In this document: piece by piece, positions 43,478 through 52,958 of the stretch | How positions within the stretch are numbered: position 1 is the first letter of the stretch | Layout of the letters: each line of letters opens with the position of its first letter | Source: Lentilactobacillus otakiensis DSM 19908 = JCM 15040 | GTDB taxonomy: Bacteria > Bacillota > Bacilli > Lactobacillales > Lactobacillaceae | Direction: 5' to 3' | Assembly: GCF_001434145.1 (NCBI RefSeq) | Contig: NZ_AZED01000014.1 | Coordinates: 434,001-498,000, forward strand | Length of the DNA stretch: 64,000 nt | Position numbers and translations under genes: made by a program | Notes under the pieces: model-generated | Seen by the model: the letters and a program-made list of their open reading frames with translations, nothing else | What the model was told of the DNA's origin: nothing | Databases searched by the model: none

Positions 43478-44506
43478 GTGAGTAAAAAAAGAATCGAGTG
43501 GATTGACGTTGCCAAGGCGGTCGGAATTGTTGCCGTTGTGTTTGGCCACGCCATGACACGACACGGCACCATGTTCCATTTTCTTTATTGGTGGCATATG
43601 CCCATCTTCTTCATCATGGGGGGATTTTTCTTAAAACCAATCGTTCATAATGATTGGATTGGCTTTTTCAAAAAACGGATTCTTCCGCTTTTAATTTCAT
43701 ATTTAATCTGTGGTGGCTTTTTAATTCTCCTATCACACTTTATCCGCGGCGAGAGTTGGTCGTATACGATCTTCTACTTTGCCCGCCTACTATATGGTGG
43801 CCGGACACTGAACCATTACCTCAGTGTCTTCTGGTACATCAATGTATACCTGCTGGCCTTGGTTTTCACATCAATCGTCATTACATATGTCAAAAACCGG
43901 GAAGCACAAATTATTGTGGCGTTTGCTTCATTAATTATCTCAACCAGTTACAAACACATTTATTTCCTATCGTACAAATATATTCCTTGGGATCTTGATG
44001 TTGCTTTCATCGCCATGTTCTTCATGTTATTTGGATATCTTTACTTCCATAAGATTCAGCAATTTGTCAAAGACTTGTGGGTCATCATCCCCGCTGCCAT
44101 GCTAACTGTATGGCTGTTCTGGATGCAGCATATGGATCGTTTTAATTTTGCATTCTTTCTCAAGTCCAAAATTATTCATGCATCATATCACCATATAGCA
44201 ATTTCTCGGGTTTCTTACATCACTTTTATCCCGATTATCGTTTGTTTAGTAGTCTTCAGTGCCAGCTACTATTTCTGCAAATTCATGCCTCAGTTCTTGA
44301 TCAAACCAGTTCAACTGCTTGGTCAGCAGACCTTAGGAATCATGTATTTGCATAAAGCGGTCATTGACATCATTGATGAAGCCGGATATAACGGTGCCAT
44401 CATGGAAACCGTTTTGGCCGTGTTAATCTCCTTCATGCTGTCACTGATGTATGGCTATGCCAAACGAAAAATAAAGAATTCTCGTATAAGGCGGTCAATT
44501 AGTTGA
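43478..44506 (+). CDS. Acyltransferase 3 family membrane protein
   Basis: The 342-residue protein has about ten membrane segments and the acyltransferase-3 start RIEWIDVAKAVGIVAVVFGHA, with the conserved His in VFGHAMTRH. The following HFLYWWHMPIFFIMGGFF is the family's second motif. Members O-acetylate or acylate sugars of the envelope. The start is GTG 43478 with GAGGTG eight bases upstream. The next gene begins inside its stop codon (TTGA), so they form a unit. Confidence 0.85.
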   Translation: MSKKRIEWIDVAKAVGIVAVVFGHAMTRHGTMFHFLYWWHMPIFFIMGGFFLKPIVHNDWIGFFKKRILPLLISYLICGGFLILLSHFIRGESWSYTIFYFARLLYGGRTLNHYLSVFWYINVYLLALVFTSIVITYVKNREAQIIVAFASLIISTSYKHIYFLSYKYIPWDLDVAFIAMFFMLFGYLYFHKIQQFVKDLWVIIPAAMLTVWLFWMQHMDRFNFAFFLKSKIIHASYHHIAISRVSYITFIPIIVCLVVFSASYYFCKFMPQFLIKPVQLLGQQTLGIMYLHKAVIDIIDEAGYNGAIMETVLAVLISFMLSLMYGYAKRKIKNSRIRRSIS

Positions 44507-45456
44507 TAAATTATCGGCGCTCAAGAAATTTGCGAATACTTTACTTTTTAATAGGTGGACTCATAATCTTGGGTTTCGGTTTCAATATTTGGCAGACACA
44601 ACACGCACAGGATCAATTACAAGCCAAGTATATTGATTCAAGTACCCCCACTATTTTTGTTCATGGCTGGGGTGCAACTTTGCGCTCAGAAAAGGACATG
44701 ATTTCTGCCGCTGAAATCAGTGGTGCGGCCTCTCGCCGAATGATTGTCCGAGTCAGAGCGAATGGTAAACTGGCGGTTACCGGAACCGTGAAGCCGTGGA
44801 TGATTAATCCAATCATCATGGTGCGCATGGACAACAACCGCGCAGGTGAAGTCCAATATGCTCGTTGGCTGACTAAAGTCTGTAAGTTATTAAAACAAAA
44901 ATACCATGTCAATGAGCTGAACTTCGTCGGTCATTCCATGGGCGCATATGCAGTAATCTATTACAACCTGTTGAATGGTAATCAAAAATCGTTGCCACGA
45001 ACCAATAAACTGTGTGTGATTGCCGGCCCATATGATGGGATTATGGATAATCATAAATCCAACCAACCGACTTCTGGACCATTGATGCAGTTATGGGACG
45101 ATGCCCCAAACAAAAATCGGATTTTACCAACTGGACGGCCAAAGATTATTCATCCAGAATATCAGATGCTTTACAGGCTTCGTAGTAATTTCCCGCGTCA
45201 AGCCAGAGTTTTGAATATTTACGGCAATCTTGGAGATGGATCTAATTCGGATGGTGTCGTGACAAACGCCTCGGCACTTTCGTTAGGATACGTTTTAAGA
45301 GATCACGTCAGCTTCTATCAAACATTTCAAGCATTTGGACCGAAAGCTCAACATAGTGCACTGCATAATAACAATATAGCCGTGAACAAGATTTTAACCG
45401 AATTCTTGTGGGATAAGAATTATCAAGATAGTTCAGCAAGTGACTTAATGCAGTAA
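44503..45456 (+). CDS. Alpha/beta hydrolase, DUF915 family
   Basis: The 317-residue protein starts with one membrane segment (about residues 10-27), a signal anchor or peptide. It then has the alpha/beta hydrolase core: the oxyanion loop FVHGWGATLRSE, the nucleophile elbow GHSMGAYAV, the acid in GDGSNSDGVV and the His in KAQHSALHNN. DUF915 hydrolases are secreted or anchored esterases of lactobacilli. The start TTG 44503 overlaps the acyltransferase stop, so an acylation/deacylation pair acting on the envelope is conceivable (inference). Confidence 0.85.
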   Translation: MINYRRSRNLRILYFLIGGLIILGFGFNIWQTQHAQDQLQAKYIDSSTPTIFVHGWGATLRSEKDMISAAEISGAASRRMIVRVRANGKLAVTGTVKPWMINPIIMVRMDNNRAGEVQYARWLTKVCKLLKQKYHVNELNFVGHSMGAYAVIYYNLLNGNQKSLPRTNKLCVIAGPYDGIMDNHKSNQPTSGPLMQLWDDAPNKNRILPTGRPKIIHPEYQMLYRLRSNFPRQARVLNIYGNLGDGSNSDGVVTNASALSLGYVLRDHVSFYQTFQAFGPKAQHSALHNNNIAVNKILTEFLWDKNYQDSSASDLMQ

Positions 45457-45465
45457 ATAATATTT

Positions 45466-45504
45466 AAACAGCCAAAGTCCGTTTTGGATTTTGGCTGTTT
45501 TTTG
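45466..45504 (+). terminator. Terminator after the DUF915 hydrolase gene
   Basis: AACAGCCAAA and TTTTGGCTGTT with a TCC/GGA inner pair form the stem, followed by T residues. Confidence 0.82.
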
Positions 45505-45508
45505 CGCA

Positions 45509-47248
45509 TTATTTGATGGTTTTAACAAGTTTACGGTTCGCGGTAACGTATGATCCGTTAGTCAATACAAATCGAGTTGTTAAATGGTAATGAACAATCT
45601 GCTTGACTGATAAAATCTCACCAAATTTGTACGATGCACGCTTGCCGCTTAGATTCTGCTGCGAATATCCATGCACACCGGTCGGATTAATCACTTTGAC
45701 TTTTAGATGCCGCTCAGCATAATATACAGGTCTCACATACCCCCAACTGGCCGTCATGTAGCCAATTTGGCCATTCGAAGGACTTAAATGATTCACATCC
45801 CGCACCCGATACCGTAACTTTCCTGCCGCGGAACGTGCGTAGCCAGTAACAACAAACATGGGCCGAGCGTATCGCTTTTGCTTAGGATACACAAAAATCC
45901 GATCGGCCCGCTGAAAATTACGATGCTTGTATATAGCAACTTTATTAATCGCATAAATCGCCATCCCTTTGACAGCAAGGCTATCATTAACTTGTGAATC
46001 CGGCCTGGTGGCATTGACAGTGTCAGATTTGATTTGAAAATGATTGAAATCATTCTGATTGGCTGGTGATTCGATTGGAGATTTATCACCTTCTGAAACC
46101 TCTGGATGAACGATGGCGTTTCGACTATCTGGAAGCCGTTTTTCGGCCTCTGGTTTAGCTTTGGGCGCTTTGACTGATTCTCGTGTTTTTGCTTCCAGGG
46201 ATGGCTTGATGGAAGCGTCTACCGGTTGCTTACCGGCTTCCTCAGTGGGTTTTGGCTTGTCAGTCGGCTTGGGCTTATCACTGGGTTTGGGTTTGTAAGT
46301 ACGTTCTGGCTTCTCAGTAGATTTGGGATTCTCAGCAGTCTTATCTGCGGGTTTTTCTCGCTCTTCAGGGTCCTGATGATCGACGTTCGGCTTTTCAATA
46401 TCTGCCGATTGATTGCCACTTTTAGGAGTCTGAGGGATAGATTGATCGGTTGTTTGCTGATCTGCCGGAGTTTCTGATTGATTGTCACTCTGTTTGTGAT
46501 TGTCAGGGACGGTAACAGCTGGATCACTCACTTTCGGCTTTTGACTTTCATCCCTTTCTTCACCAGAATCGGTGGGCAACTCGGCATTTGCCTCTTCATT
46601 TGGTTGGGGTGTTTCAACTGGTAAATAAGAGAACCTGACGGTATAAGTTGGGTCTCTCAATTCCTTAAATGTGAAGCTCACGGACTGATCAGGGTTCTTG
46701 TGAAAGTATTGATTAGGCAGCTCAATGTCAAACAATTTGTATCCAGCAACTTGTTTGGGGAAGATGGTGACTGAGTCGGCATAATGCAATGTTTTTGTGT
46801 CGGTGTCGATTGTGTACCCTTTGTGTTTGACATAGTCAATATTGACGGTTGCCGTGTACAGACCCGTAGAGTGTTTGAGATATTTAAGCTTGAGTGGATG
46901 TGCTGAATCCGTGTGAGTTGTTGGAACTGTTCCCATTTCACGTTCTGGTACAAAATTCTTCAAAGTCGGCACTTCGAATGGCTGTCCTGGAATTCCCGCG
47001 ATCTTGATTGATTCTGATCCAGGAACATCCTGCCAAGACTTGTCTTGATCCGACTGATACTGTGGCTGGACATAAAAAGTAACCTGTTGTGATTGAGATA
47101 TAAGACGATCCTCATGCACAACCAACGAATTAGCATGAATGATCGGTGTCTGCAACAGCATAACGCCACTGGCCGCCGTTAACAGCAAAGCTCCCCATCT
47201 TTTGGTACCAGTATACTTATCAGAATTTCTCGTAAAAAATTTATCCAT
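45509..47248 (-). CDS. Secreted surface protein with DUF5776 C-terminal domain
   Basis: The 579-residue protein has a KxYKxGKxW-like signal peptide (SDKYTGTKRWGALLL) cleaved near residue 40 (HANS). A structured N-terminal part to about residue 230 follows, then a long linker rich in Pro, Lys, Thr and Glu with short PKPTDK-type repeats (residues about 235-430). The C-terminal region (about 430-579) has the Tyr/Arg-rich pattern of DUF5776 (YRVRDVNHL, GYMTASWGYVRPVYY). No LPxTG motif is present, so attachment is probably non-covalent. ATG 47248 has AAGGAGAAGG upstream; the 54 upstream codons were rejected. Adhesion is a guess. Confidence 0.82.
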   Translation of the reverse strand: MDKFFTRNSDKYTGTKRWGALLLTAASGVMLLQTPIIHANSLVVHEDRLISQSQQVTFYVQPQYQSDQDKSWQDVPGSESIKIAGIPGQPFEVPTLKNFVPEREMGTVPTTHTDSAHPLKLKYLKHSTGLYTATVNIDYVKHKGYTIDTDTKTLHYADSVTIFPKQVAGYKLFDIELPNQYFHKNPDQSVSFTFKELRDPTYTVRFSYLPVETPQPNEEANAELPTDSGEERDESQKPKVSDPAVTVPDNHKQSDNQSETPADQQTTDQSIPQTPKSGNQSADIEKPNVDHQDPEEREKPADKTAENPKSTEKPERTYKPKPSDKPKPTDKPKPTEEAGKQPVDASIKPSLEAKTRESVKAPKAKPEAEKRLPDSRNAIVHPEVSEGDKSPIESPANQNDFNHFQIKSDTVNATRPDSQVNDSLAVKGMAIYAINKVAIYKHRNFQRADRIFVYPKQKRYARPMFVVTGYARSAAGKLRYRVRDVNHLSPSNGQIGYMTASWGYVRPVYYAERHLKVKVINPTGVHGYSQQNLSGKRASYKFGEILSVKQIVHYHLTTRFVLTNGSYVTANRKLVKTIK

Positions 47249-47362
47249 TATCCTTCTCCTTATAATATTTTTCAAAACGACATGATTCGTTTCATTCGTA
47301 ATATATATACGGAGAAAGTACTGGATATTTTTTGTTTTTTTGAAATTAATCAAAATTTGGAA

Positions 47363-47401
47363 TGCAAAAAAGCAGTCAGGAAAGTTTTTCCTGACTGCTC
47401 T
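47363..47401 (-). terminator. leuS terminator
   Basis: On the minus strand AGAGCAGTCAGGAAA pairs with TTTCCTGACTGCTTTTTT around a short loop, with a T run. Confidence 0.9.
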
Positions 47402-47414
47402 GTGTTTCAACTAG

Positions 47415-49835
47415 TTAACCAACTACAATATTCACAATCTTGTTTGGAATGACAATCACTTTTCGAATCGTCTTACCATCCAAATATCTTTCAACATTTT
47501 CGTCACCTTTAGCAGCTTCTTCAACCTTATCTTTGGCCAAATCACGCGCTACTTTGATATGTGAACGAACTTTACCATTGACTTGAACCACCATTTGAAC
47601 CGTGCTCTCAACTAACTTGGATGCATCGTAAGTTGGCCATTGCTCATAGGTAATGGTGCCATCGTGACCCAACAAACTCCAGAGCTCTTCGGCAATATGA
47701 GGTGCAATTGGCGACAATAGTTTGACGAAGCCTTCCATGTAGGAAATTGGCAATGAGTCCGCCTTGTATGCGTCGTTAACGAAGACCATCATTTGAGAGA
47801 TGCCGACATTAAAGCGCATGTGCTCAAAGTCATCGGAAACAATTTTGACGGTCTGGTTGTAGATTTTGTCGAGCTTGCCATCATTGATCGTGGTAACCCG
47901 ATCACGCAAATGGTTATTGTCATCGATCAACAAACGCCATACCCGGTCGAGCCAGTGATAAGCACCATGAATACCTTCAGTACTCCATGGCTTGGCAGCA
48001 TCGATTGGGCCCATGAACATTTCGTAAACCCGCAAAGTATCCGCACCATATTCATCGACAATATCATCAGGATTGATGACGTTACCTTTAGACTTGGACA
48101 TCTTTTCGTGGTTGGTTCCAAGAATCATCCCTTGGTTAACCAACTTCTGGAATGGTTCCTTGGTTGGCACAACCCCGAGGTCATACAAGAACTTGTGCCA
48201 GAAACGGGCATACAGCAAATGCAGTACGGCATGTTCTGCACCACCAACGTACAAGTCGACTGGTGACCAATACTTTAACTTTTCAGGTGAGGCAATTGCC
48301 TTATCGTTATGAGGATCCATGTAGCGCAGCCAGTACCATGAGCTACCAGCCCATTGTGGCATGGTGTTGGTTTCACGTTTACCCTTGCGGCCATTTTTAT
48401 CAACCACGTTAACCCAGTCTTTTAAGTTGGCAAGTGGGCTTTCTTTACCACCTGAAACTGAAATATCTTTGGCTTTTGGCAAGCGAAGCGGCAATTCATC
48501 TTCGGGTACCAAAGTCGTCTCCCCATCTTCCCAATGAATAACCGGAATTGGTTCACCCCAGTATCGTTGACGACTGAAGATCCAGTCACGAAGTCGGTAG
48601 TTAACTTTTTCGTGACCAGCTTTGTGTTCAGTCAACCAATCAATAGCTGCCTTAATCGCATCATCTTTGCCCATGCCGTCCATGAAACCGGAATTGAAAT
48701 GGGGACCGTCGCCAGTAAATGCGGCTTCATCAGTATTGCCGCCTTCAATAACCGGCACAATTGGCAGACCAAACTTTTTAGCGAACTCATAATCACGGTC
48801 ATCATGTGCTGGAACGGCCATAATGGCACCAGTTCCGTATGATTCCAGAACATAATCACCGATCCAGATTGGGACTTCTTTACCAGTCATTGGGTTAATT
48901 CCATACGCACCGGTGAAGACCCCACTCTTGTCTTTGTTCAAATCAGTTCGTTCGAGATCTGATTTACGTGAAACTTCATCTTGGTAAGCTTTAACTTCTG
49001 CTTCTTGTTCTGGGGTTGTGATTTTTGAAACCAAGTCGTGTTCAGGTGCCAGGACCATGTATGTGGCACCAAACAAAGTGTCTGGACGAGTGGTGAAGAC
49101 TTCGACCTTGTCATCTGGATGACCTTTAACCTGGAAGAAGACACTGGCACCACGAGAACGGCCGATCCAGTTACGTTGCTGTTCCTTGATACTTTCCGGC
49201 CAATCCAAATCATCCAAATCATCGATCAGACGATCAGCATACGCGGTAATTCTGAGTACCCATTGGCGCATTGGCACCCGGTAAACCGGATAACCGCCAC
49301 GTTCAGTTTTGCCGTCAACAACTTCTTCGTTGGCAACCACCGTGCCGCCCATAAAATCAGGTGCCCAGTTAACTTCGATTTCATCTTCATACGCCAAACC
49401 GCGTTTATACAATTGTTCGAAGATCCATTGAGTCCACTTGTAGTAACCTGGGTCAGTGGTATTAATCTCACGATCCCAATCGTACGAGAATCCCAGTGAA
49501 CGAATTTGTCGTTTGAAGGTCTTAATATTCTTTGCTGTAAAGTCGCGGGGATTATGCCCGGTCTTTAATGCATACTGTTCTGCAGGTAATCCAAAAGCAT
49601 CCCATCCCATTGGGTGAAGAACATTCTTCCCCTGCATCCGCTTCATTCTGGCCATAATATCAGTAGCCGTGTAGCCTTCAGGATGGCCAACATGCAGCCC
49701 TTGACCTGATGGATAAGGGAACATATCCAAGACATAATATTTTTCTTTGTCAGCAATTTCAGTCGTCTTAAATGTTTTATGTTCTTTCCAATAATGCTGC
49801 CATTTACGCTCAATTACCTCATGATTGTATGCCAT
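47415..49835 (-). CDS. leuS: Leucyl-tRNA synthetase
   Basis: The 806-residue class I synthetase has the HIGH-type motif [13 protein letters not shown] near residue 45, the editing domain (CP1) with the residues around [18 protein letters not shown], and KMSKSKGN near residue 580. Length equals the bacterial norm. The start ATG 49835 follows GGTGGAAG; upstream codons are rejected. A T-box leader controls it. Charging tRNA-Leu is certain from motif set and size. Confidence 0.97.
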   Translation of the reverse strand: MAYNHEVIERKWQHYWKEHKTFKTTEIADKEKYYVLDMFPYPSGQGLHVGHPEGYTATDIMARMKRMQGKNVLHPMGWDAFGLPAEQYALKTGHNPRDFTAKNIKTFKRQIRSLGFSYDWDREINTTDPGYYKWTQWIFEQLYKRGLAYEDEIEVNWAPDFMGGTVVANEEVVDGKTERGGYPVYRVPMRQWVLRITAYADRLIDDLDDLDWPESIKEQQRNWIGRSRGASVFFQVKGHPDDKVEVFTTRPDTLFGATYMVLAPEHDLVSKITTPEQEAEVKAYQDEVSRKSDLERTDLNKDKSGVFTGAYGINPMTGKEVPIWIGDYVLESYGTGAIMAVPAHDDRDYEFAKKFGLPIVPVIEGGNTDEAAFTGDGPHFNSGFMDGMGKDDAIKAAIDWLTEHKAGHEKVNYRLRDWIFSRQRYWGEPIPVIHWEDGETTLVPEDELPLRLPKAKDISVSGGKESPLANLKDWVNVVDKNGRKGKRETNTMPQWAGSSWYWLRYMDPHNDKAIASPEKLKYWSPVDLYVGGAEHAVLHLLYARFWHKFLYDLGVVPTKEPFQKLVNQGMILGTNHEKMSKSKGNVINPDDIVDEYGADTLRVYEMFMGPIDAAKPWSTEGIHGAYHWLDRVWRLLIDDNNHLRDRVTTINDGKLDKIYNQTVKIVSDDFEHMRFNVGISQMMVFVNDAYKADSLPISYMEGFVKLLSPIAPHIAEELWSLLGHDGTITYEQWPTYDASKLVESTVQMVVQVNGKVRSHIKVARDLAKDKVEEAAKGDENVERYLDGKTIRKVIVIPNKIVNIVVG

Positions 49836-49871
49836 TTTGCAACTTCCACCTTTCATATTTTCCAATAAATG

Positions 49872-50110
49872 AAAAAAGCCCCATAAGAAACCAGACTGGG
49901 TTTCTTATAGGACGATTTATCGCGGTACCACCTATATTCTCAATTGCTTGAGCTCTCGAATCAATAACGGCGATAAACCGGCTTAGTTTACTTTGTTCGA
50001 CCAAGCATTCGACGATGAGTTCGCCACAACCTGTTCTGAGTTCACAGCAGCCACTCAGTTTCTGGAAAACAGGCAGTTAGTTACTAATTCGTCTCTGCAT
50101 TTTCACAAAT
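49872..50110 (-). promoter_or_regulatory. T-box leader of leuS with CTC specifier
   Basis: The minus strand contains the T-box core GGTGGTACCGCG near 49920-49931. A terminator with arms CCTATAAGAAACC and GGTTTCTTATGGGG precedes the T run. In stem I the sequence GGCGAACTCATCGTC places the leucine codon CTC (50017-50019) at the usual specifier position. Confidence 0.93.
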
Positions 50111-50165
50111 TGAAATTATTGTTTATTATCATACCAAAACGATCTTTAAAAAACAACTGCCCAGA

Positions 50166-50173
50166 GTGCTATA
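50166..50173 (+). promoter_or_regulatory. Extended -10 element before the PAP2 gene
   Basis: TGCTATAAT lies about 30 bp before the ATG of the PAP2 phosphatase gene; no convincing -35 is seen. Confidence 0.5.
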
Positions 50174-50197
50174 ATTTTAGTTATTGGAGTTGAAGAC

Positions 50198-50839
50198 ATG
50201 AAAAAGCAATCACAAAAAATTTCCACATCCCTTGGCTTAATCTCGTTGGTCATTTTTCTCATCCTGACTTATGGCGTTGTACTACATAAAGAATGGATCA
50301 ATTCGTTCGACAATTATTTCGGTCACATGGTCAGGGACTTGGCCACCCCAAGCCTCACCTCGTTTATGATTCATTTTACCAAACTAGGTAATTTTGAATC
50401 ATTGCTGGGATTCACTGTCGGTGCAGGGTTAATCCTATTTCTGGTCCGAAAAATCAAAGCAGCCTTATTTCTGCTCATAAATGGCGTCGTATTGGCTGCC
50501 CCGATTGACAGCCTGGTGAAACATTTTATCAACCGGCCAAGACCAACACTGACACATTTGGTATCAGTCCACAGCAGCAGTTTCCCGAGCGGCCATTCAA
50601 TGAGCATCATGGTCATTGCGGGCAGCCTGCTTTTGCTGGCTAACAGAATTTTGAAAAACAACACCCAGAAATTGATCGTTGATCTTCTCTTGATTATTCT
50701 GATTCTGGGAATCGGCATCAGCCGGATCTATGTTGGGGTGCATTTTGCCAGTGATGTTTTAGGCGGCTGGACTTTGGGCTTGGTCACCCTCACAGTTTCA
50801 CAATGGGCATTCAATCAATTTGCGGGAGGTATCTCATGA
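50198..50839 (+). CDS. PAP2-family lipid phosphatase
   Basis: The 213-residue membrane protein has about six membrane segments and all three phosphatase motifs: KHFINRPRP (motif 1), SSFPSGHSM (motif 2) and SRIYVGVHFASDVLGG (motif 3) with the catalytic His. It may recycle undecaprenyl pyrophosphate or dephosphorylate other membrane lipids. It overlaps the start of mnmM by four bases. GGAG lies nine bases before ATG. Confidence 0.9.
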   Translation: MKKQSQKISTSLGLISLVIFLILTYGVVLHKEWINSFDNYFGHMVRDLATPSLTSFMIHFTKLGNFESLLGFTVGAGLILFLVRKIKAALFLLINGVVLAAPIDSLVKHFINRPRPTLTHLVSVHSSSFPSGHSMSIMVIAGSLLLLANRILKNNTQKLIVDLLLIILILGIGISRIYVGVHFASDVLGGWTLGLVTLTVSQWAFNQFAGGIS

Positions 50840-51408
50840 AAATTAAATCAGCACTCGAATTCAGTCATGAACTCCTATCTGAAACAGTGAACACTGGTGA
50901 TACGGTTGTCGACTGCACGATGGGCAATGGTCATGATACTTTGTTTTTAACCGACTTGGTTGGTAAAAAAGGGACTGTCTATGGCTTTGACATCCAAGGG
51001 GAGGCGGTTGAAAATACCAAGGCGCTCCTCAAATCCAATCACGTCCAAACAAAAAATGTCTATCTTTATAATATTAGTCATGCCAAAGTGGACGAGATTT
51101 TGCCCTATGAAACAATGATTTCCGGCGCCATTTTTAACCTTGGTTACCTTCCTGGTGGTGACAAAACCATTGTGACCTATCCGGAAACCACGATTGCGGC
51201 AATTAAAGGATGCCTCAACCACTTATGTCATAACGGCGTCGTGGTTGTAGTGGCCTATTATGGACATCCCGGCGGTGAACGAGAAAAAAACACCGTTCTT
51301 GAATTTGGCAGTCAATTAGACCAAAAACAATACAGTGTTTTAAAATACAGCTTTTTAAATCAAAAGCATTTCCCACCAATTTTGATGGCGATTCAGCGGA
51401 TCGATTAA
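50836..51408 (+). CDS. mnmM: tRNA 5-aminomethyl-2-thiouridine methyltransferase MnmM (YtqB)
   Basis: The 190-residue Rossmann methyltransferase has the SAM motif VVDCTMGNGHDTLFLT near residue 25, the acidic VYGFDIQ, and the catalytic-region FNLGYLPGGDK near residue 100. It matches YtqB, recently shown to be MnmM, which completes the mnm5s2U34 wobble modification in Gram-positive bacteria. ATG 50836 follows GGGAGG and overlaps the PAP2 stop (ATGA); the earlier ATG is inside the PAP2 gene. Confidence 0.87.
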   Translation: MKIKSALEFSHELLSETVNTGDTVVDCTMGNGHDTLFLTDLVGKKGTVYGFDIQGEAVENTKALLKSNHVQTKNVYLYNISHAKVDEILPYETMISGAIFNLGYLPGGDKTIVTYPETTIAAIKGCLNHLCHNGVVVVVAYYGHPGGEREKNTVLEFGSQLDQKQYSVLKYSFLNQKHFPPILMAIQRID

Positions 51409-51427
51409 TTGATCCGCTCTTTTTTAT
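51395..51427 (+). terminator. Terminator overlapping two convergent stop codons
   Basis: AGCGGATC and GATCCGCT pair around GATTAATT and are followed by CTTTTTT. The loop contains the stop codons of both mnmM (51406-51408) and the facing exporter gene (51405-51407). Confidence 0.85.
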
Positions 51428-52883
51428 TTTTTCGGTCGGCTAAATTAGCGGCGTATGCAATTAAGATTAAGATCAGGCCAACCACAAAGACGTTGTGGAG
51501 CGAGTTGTACAAAATATTTCTCAACTGCGGTAAAATTTTGTCACTTAATTGATTGGCAGTTAAGGGATTGATCAACTTGTCCATCATTTTTAACGAGGTG
51601 TGTTCAGTCTGTCGAACACCCCGCAACATGGTCATGTTCATGACAATTCCAAAAATTGAAATCATCAACGTCTGCCCCAATGTTCGACAGAGGGTATTAA
51701 AGGAAGTTGCCACCCCAATCTGAGTTGGTTTGACCTCGTTTTGAACGCTAATAATCGACGTAGTAACCGTTAATCCAAATCCGGTACCGCAGATCATGGA
51801 AATGCCTAAAAAGGCCACAAACGGCGTATATGCCGGAATTAAGACCATAATGATCGCCCCGACCAAGATAAAGAAGAGACTTAAGTTGATAATCCGGTAT
51901 GGTGAGGTTCTGGCTAGCAATTTACCAGCCAAAAATGAACCGACAATCCACATTAATGAACTGGGGGTCACGGCAAAACCGGCCATGGAAGCCCGCAAGC
52001 CCAAAATTCCTTGAGTCCAATCCGGCAGGTAAACCTCGTAGCCAATCAAAAAGCCACTGACCAGGAATACAACGATATTCTGAACGACAAAGGTTCGGTT
52101 ATCGAATAATTCCATTGGAATCAACGGATCGGCAGCTAACCGTTCTGTACGAATGAACATCACTGTGGCAATCAAAGCCACCAGGAAACATGCGGCAACA
52201 ATCTGCCAATTAATCGGGTCTTGGCCAACCAATTGGAAGGCATACATAATTGCCAACAGCATAATCGTCAACCAGGTTGTTCCGGCGATATCCATTTTGC
52301 TCGTAGTATGATGCTTATCTTCATGCAGGAACAACTGGACCATCACCATCACAATTAAGCCAATCGGCAAATTAATGAAGAAAATCCAATGCCAACTTAA
52401 GTGATCCACAATAAAGCCACCTAGTAGTGGTGCAATCACTGAGGCAATCCCCCAGGCAGATGAGTTCAACCCCAGCACCTGGGCGCGTTTTTCCAACGGA
52501 TAGATATCAGCAATAATCGTGTTTGAAATCGGCATAATCGACCCGGCACCGACTCCTTGAACGGCCCGCCAGAAAATTAAAACTACCATCGAATGAGATA
52601 GACCGGACATTACCGACCCAAAGATGAAAATCAAAATACCACCAATAAACATCGGCTTTCGACCAACACTGTCAGCCAGCTTGCCATAAATTGGAGTCGC
52701 AATCGCATTTGTTAGTAAGAAAATGGAAAAGACCCAATTCATTAGGGAAACTCCCCGCAGGTCGCCGACAATTGTTGGCATGGCAGTCGACACGATTGTC
52801 CCTTCGATTGCTGCCATAAAAGTGGCGACAAATAAGGCAATTGTCACCAGGGTTACGTTACTTTTGGTAGCTGTTTTCGTCAT
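51405..52883 (-). CDS. DHA2-family multidrug exporter (MFS, 14 helices)
   Basis: The 492-residue transporter has 14 predicted membrane segments and the DHA2 patterns AAIEGTIVSTAMPTIVGDL (motif D region), GKLADSVGRKPM (motif A) and WGIASVIAPLLGGFIVD (motif C, typical of exporters). It should extrude drugs or other cations by proton antiport; the substrate is unknown. The gene has no adjacent regulator. AAAGAGGTC lies before the start. Confidence 0.9.
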   Translation of the reverse strand: MTKTATKSNVTLVTIALFVATFMAAIEGTIVSTAMPTIVGDLRGVSLMNWVFSIFLLTNAIATPIYGKLADSVGRKPMFIGGILIFIFGSVMSGLSHSMVVLIFWRAVQGVGAGSIMPISNTIIADIYPLEKRAQVLGLNSSAWGIASVIAPLLGGFIVDHLSWHWIFFINLPIGLIVMVMVQLFLHEDKHHTTSKMDIAGTTWLTIMLLAIMYAFQLVGQDPINWQIVAACFLVALIATVMFIRTERLAADPLIPMELFDNRTFVVQNIVVFLVSGFLIGYEVYLPDWTQGILGLRASMAGFAVTPSSLMWIVGSFLAGKLLARTSPYRIINLSLFFILVGAIIMVLIPAYTPFVAFLGISMICGTGFGLTVTTSIISVQNEVKPTQIGVATSFNTLCRTLGQTLMISIFGIVMNMTMLRGVRQTEHTSLKMMDKLINPLTANQLSDKILPQLRNILYNSLHNVFVVGLILILIAYAANLADRKNKKERIN

Positions 52884-52910
52884 GAAATGACCTCTTTTCT
52901 TTAAAATTAA

Positions 52911-52947
52911 ACAAAAAAATGCCCTTGAATTTTCAAGGGCGTTTTGC
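52911..52947 (-). terminator. metK terminator
   Basis: On the minus strand GCCCTTGAA pairs with TTCAAGGGC, followed by ATTTTTTTG. Confidence 0.85.
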
Positions 52948-52958
52948 TTGTCAGCTGT

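Noticed and set aside
46226-46477. Low-complexity frame and short repeats in the surface protein gene
   Set aside because: The repeats encode the Pro/Lys linker of the DUF5776 protein; too irregular for a CRISPR array or a DNA-level tandem repeat.
47249-47410. 54 extra N-terminal codons of the surface protein
   Set aside because: They would hide the signal peptide, and a strong AAGGAGAAGG site lies directly before ATG 47248.
47793-48266. 157-codon open frame antisense to leuS
   Set aside because: Lies wholly inside a conserved synthetase gene, and its composition follows the complement of leuS codons.
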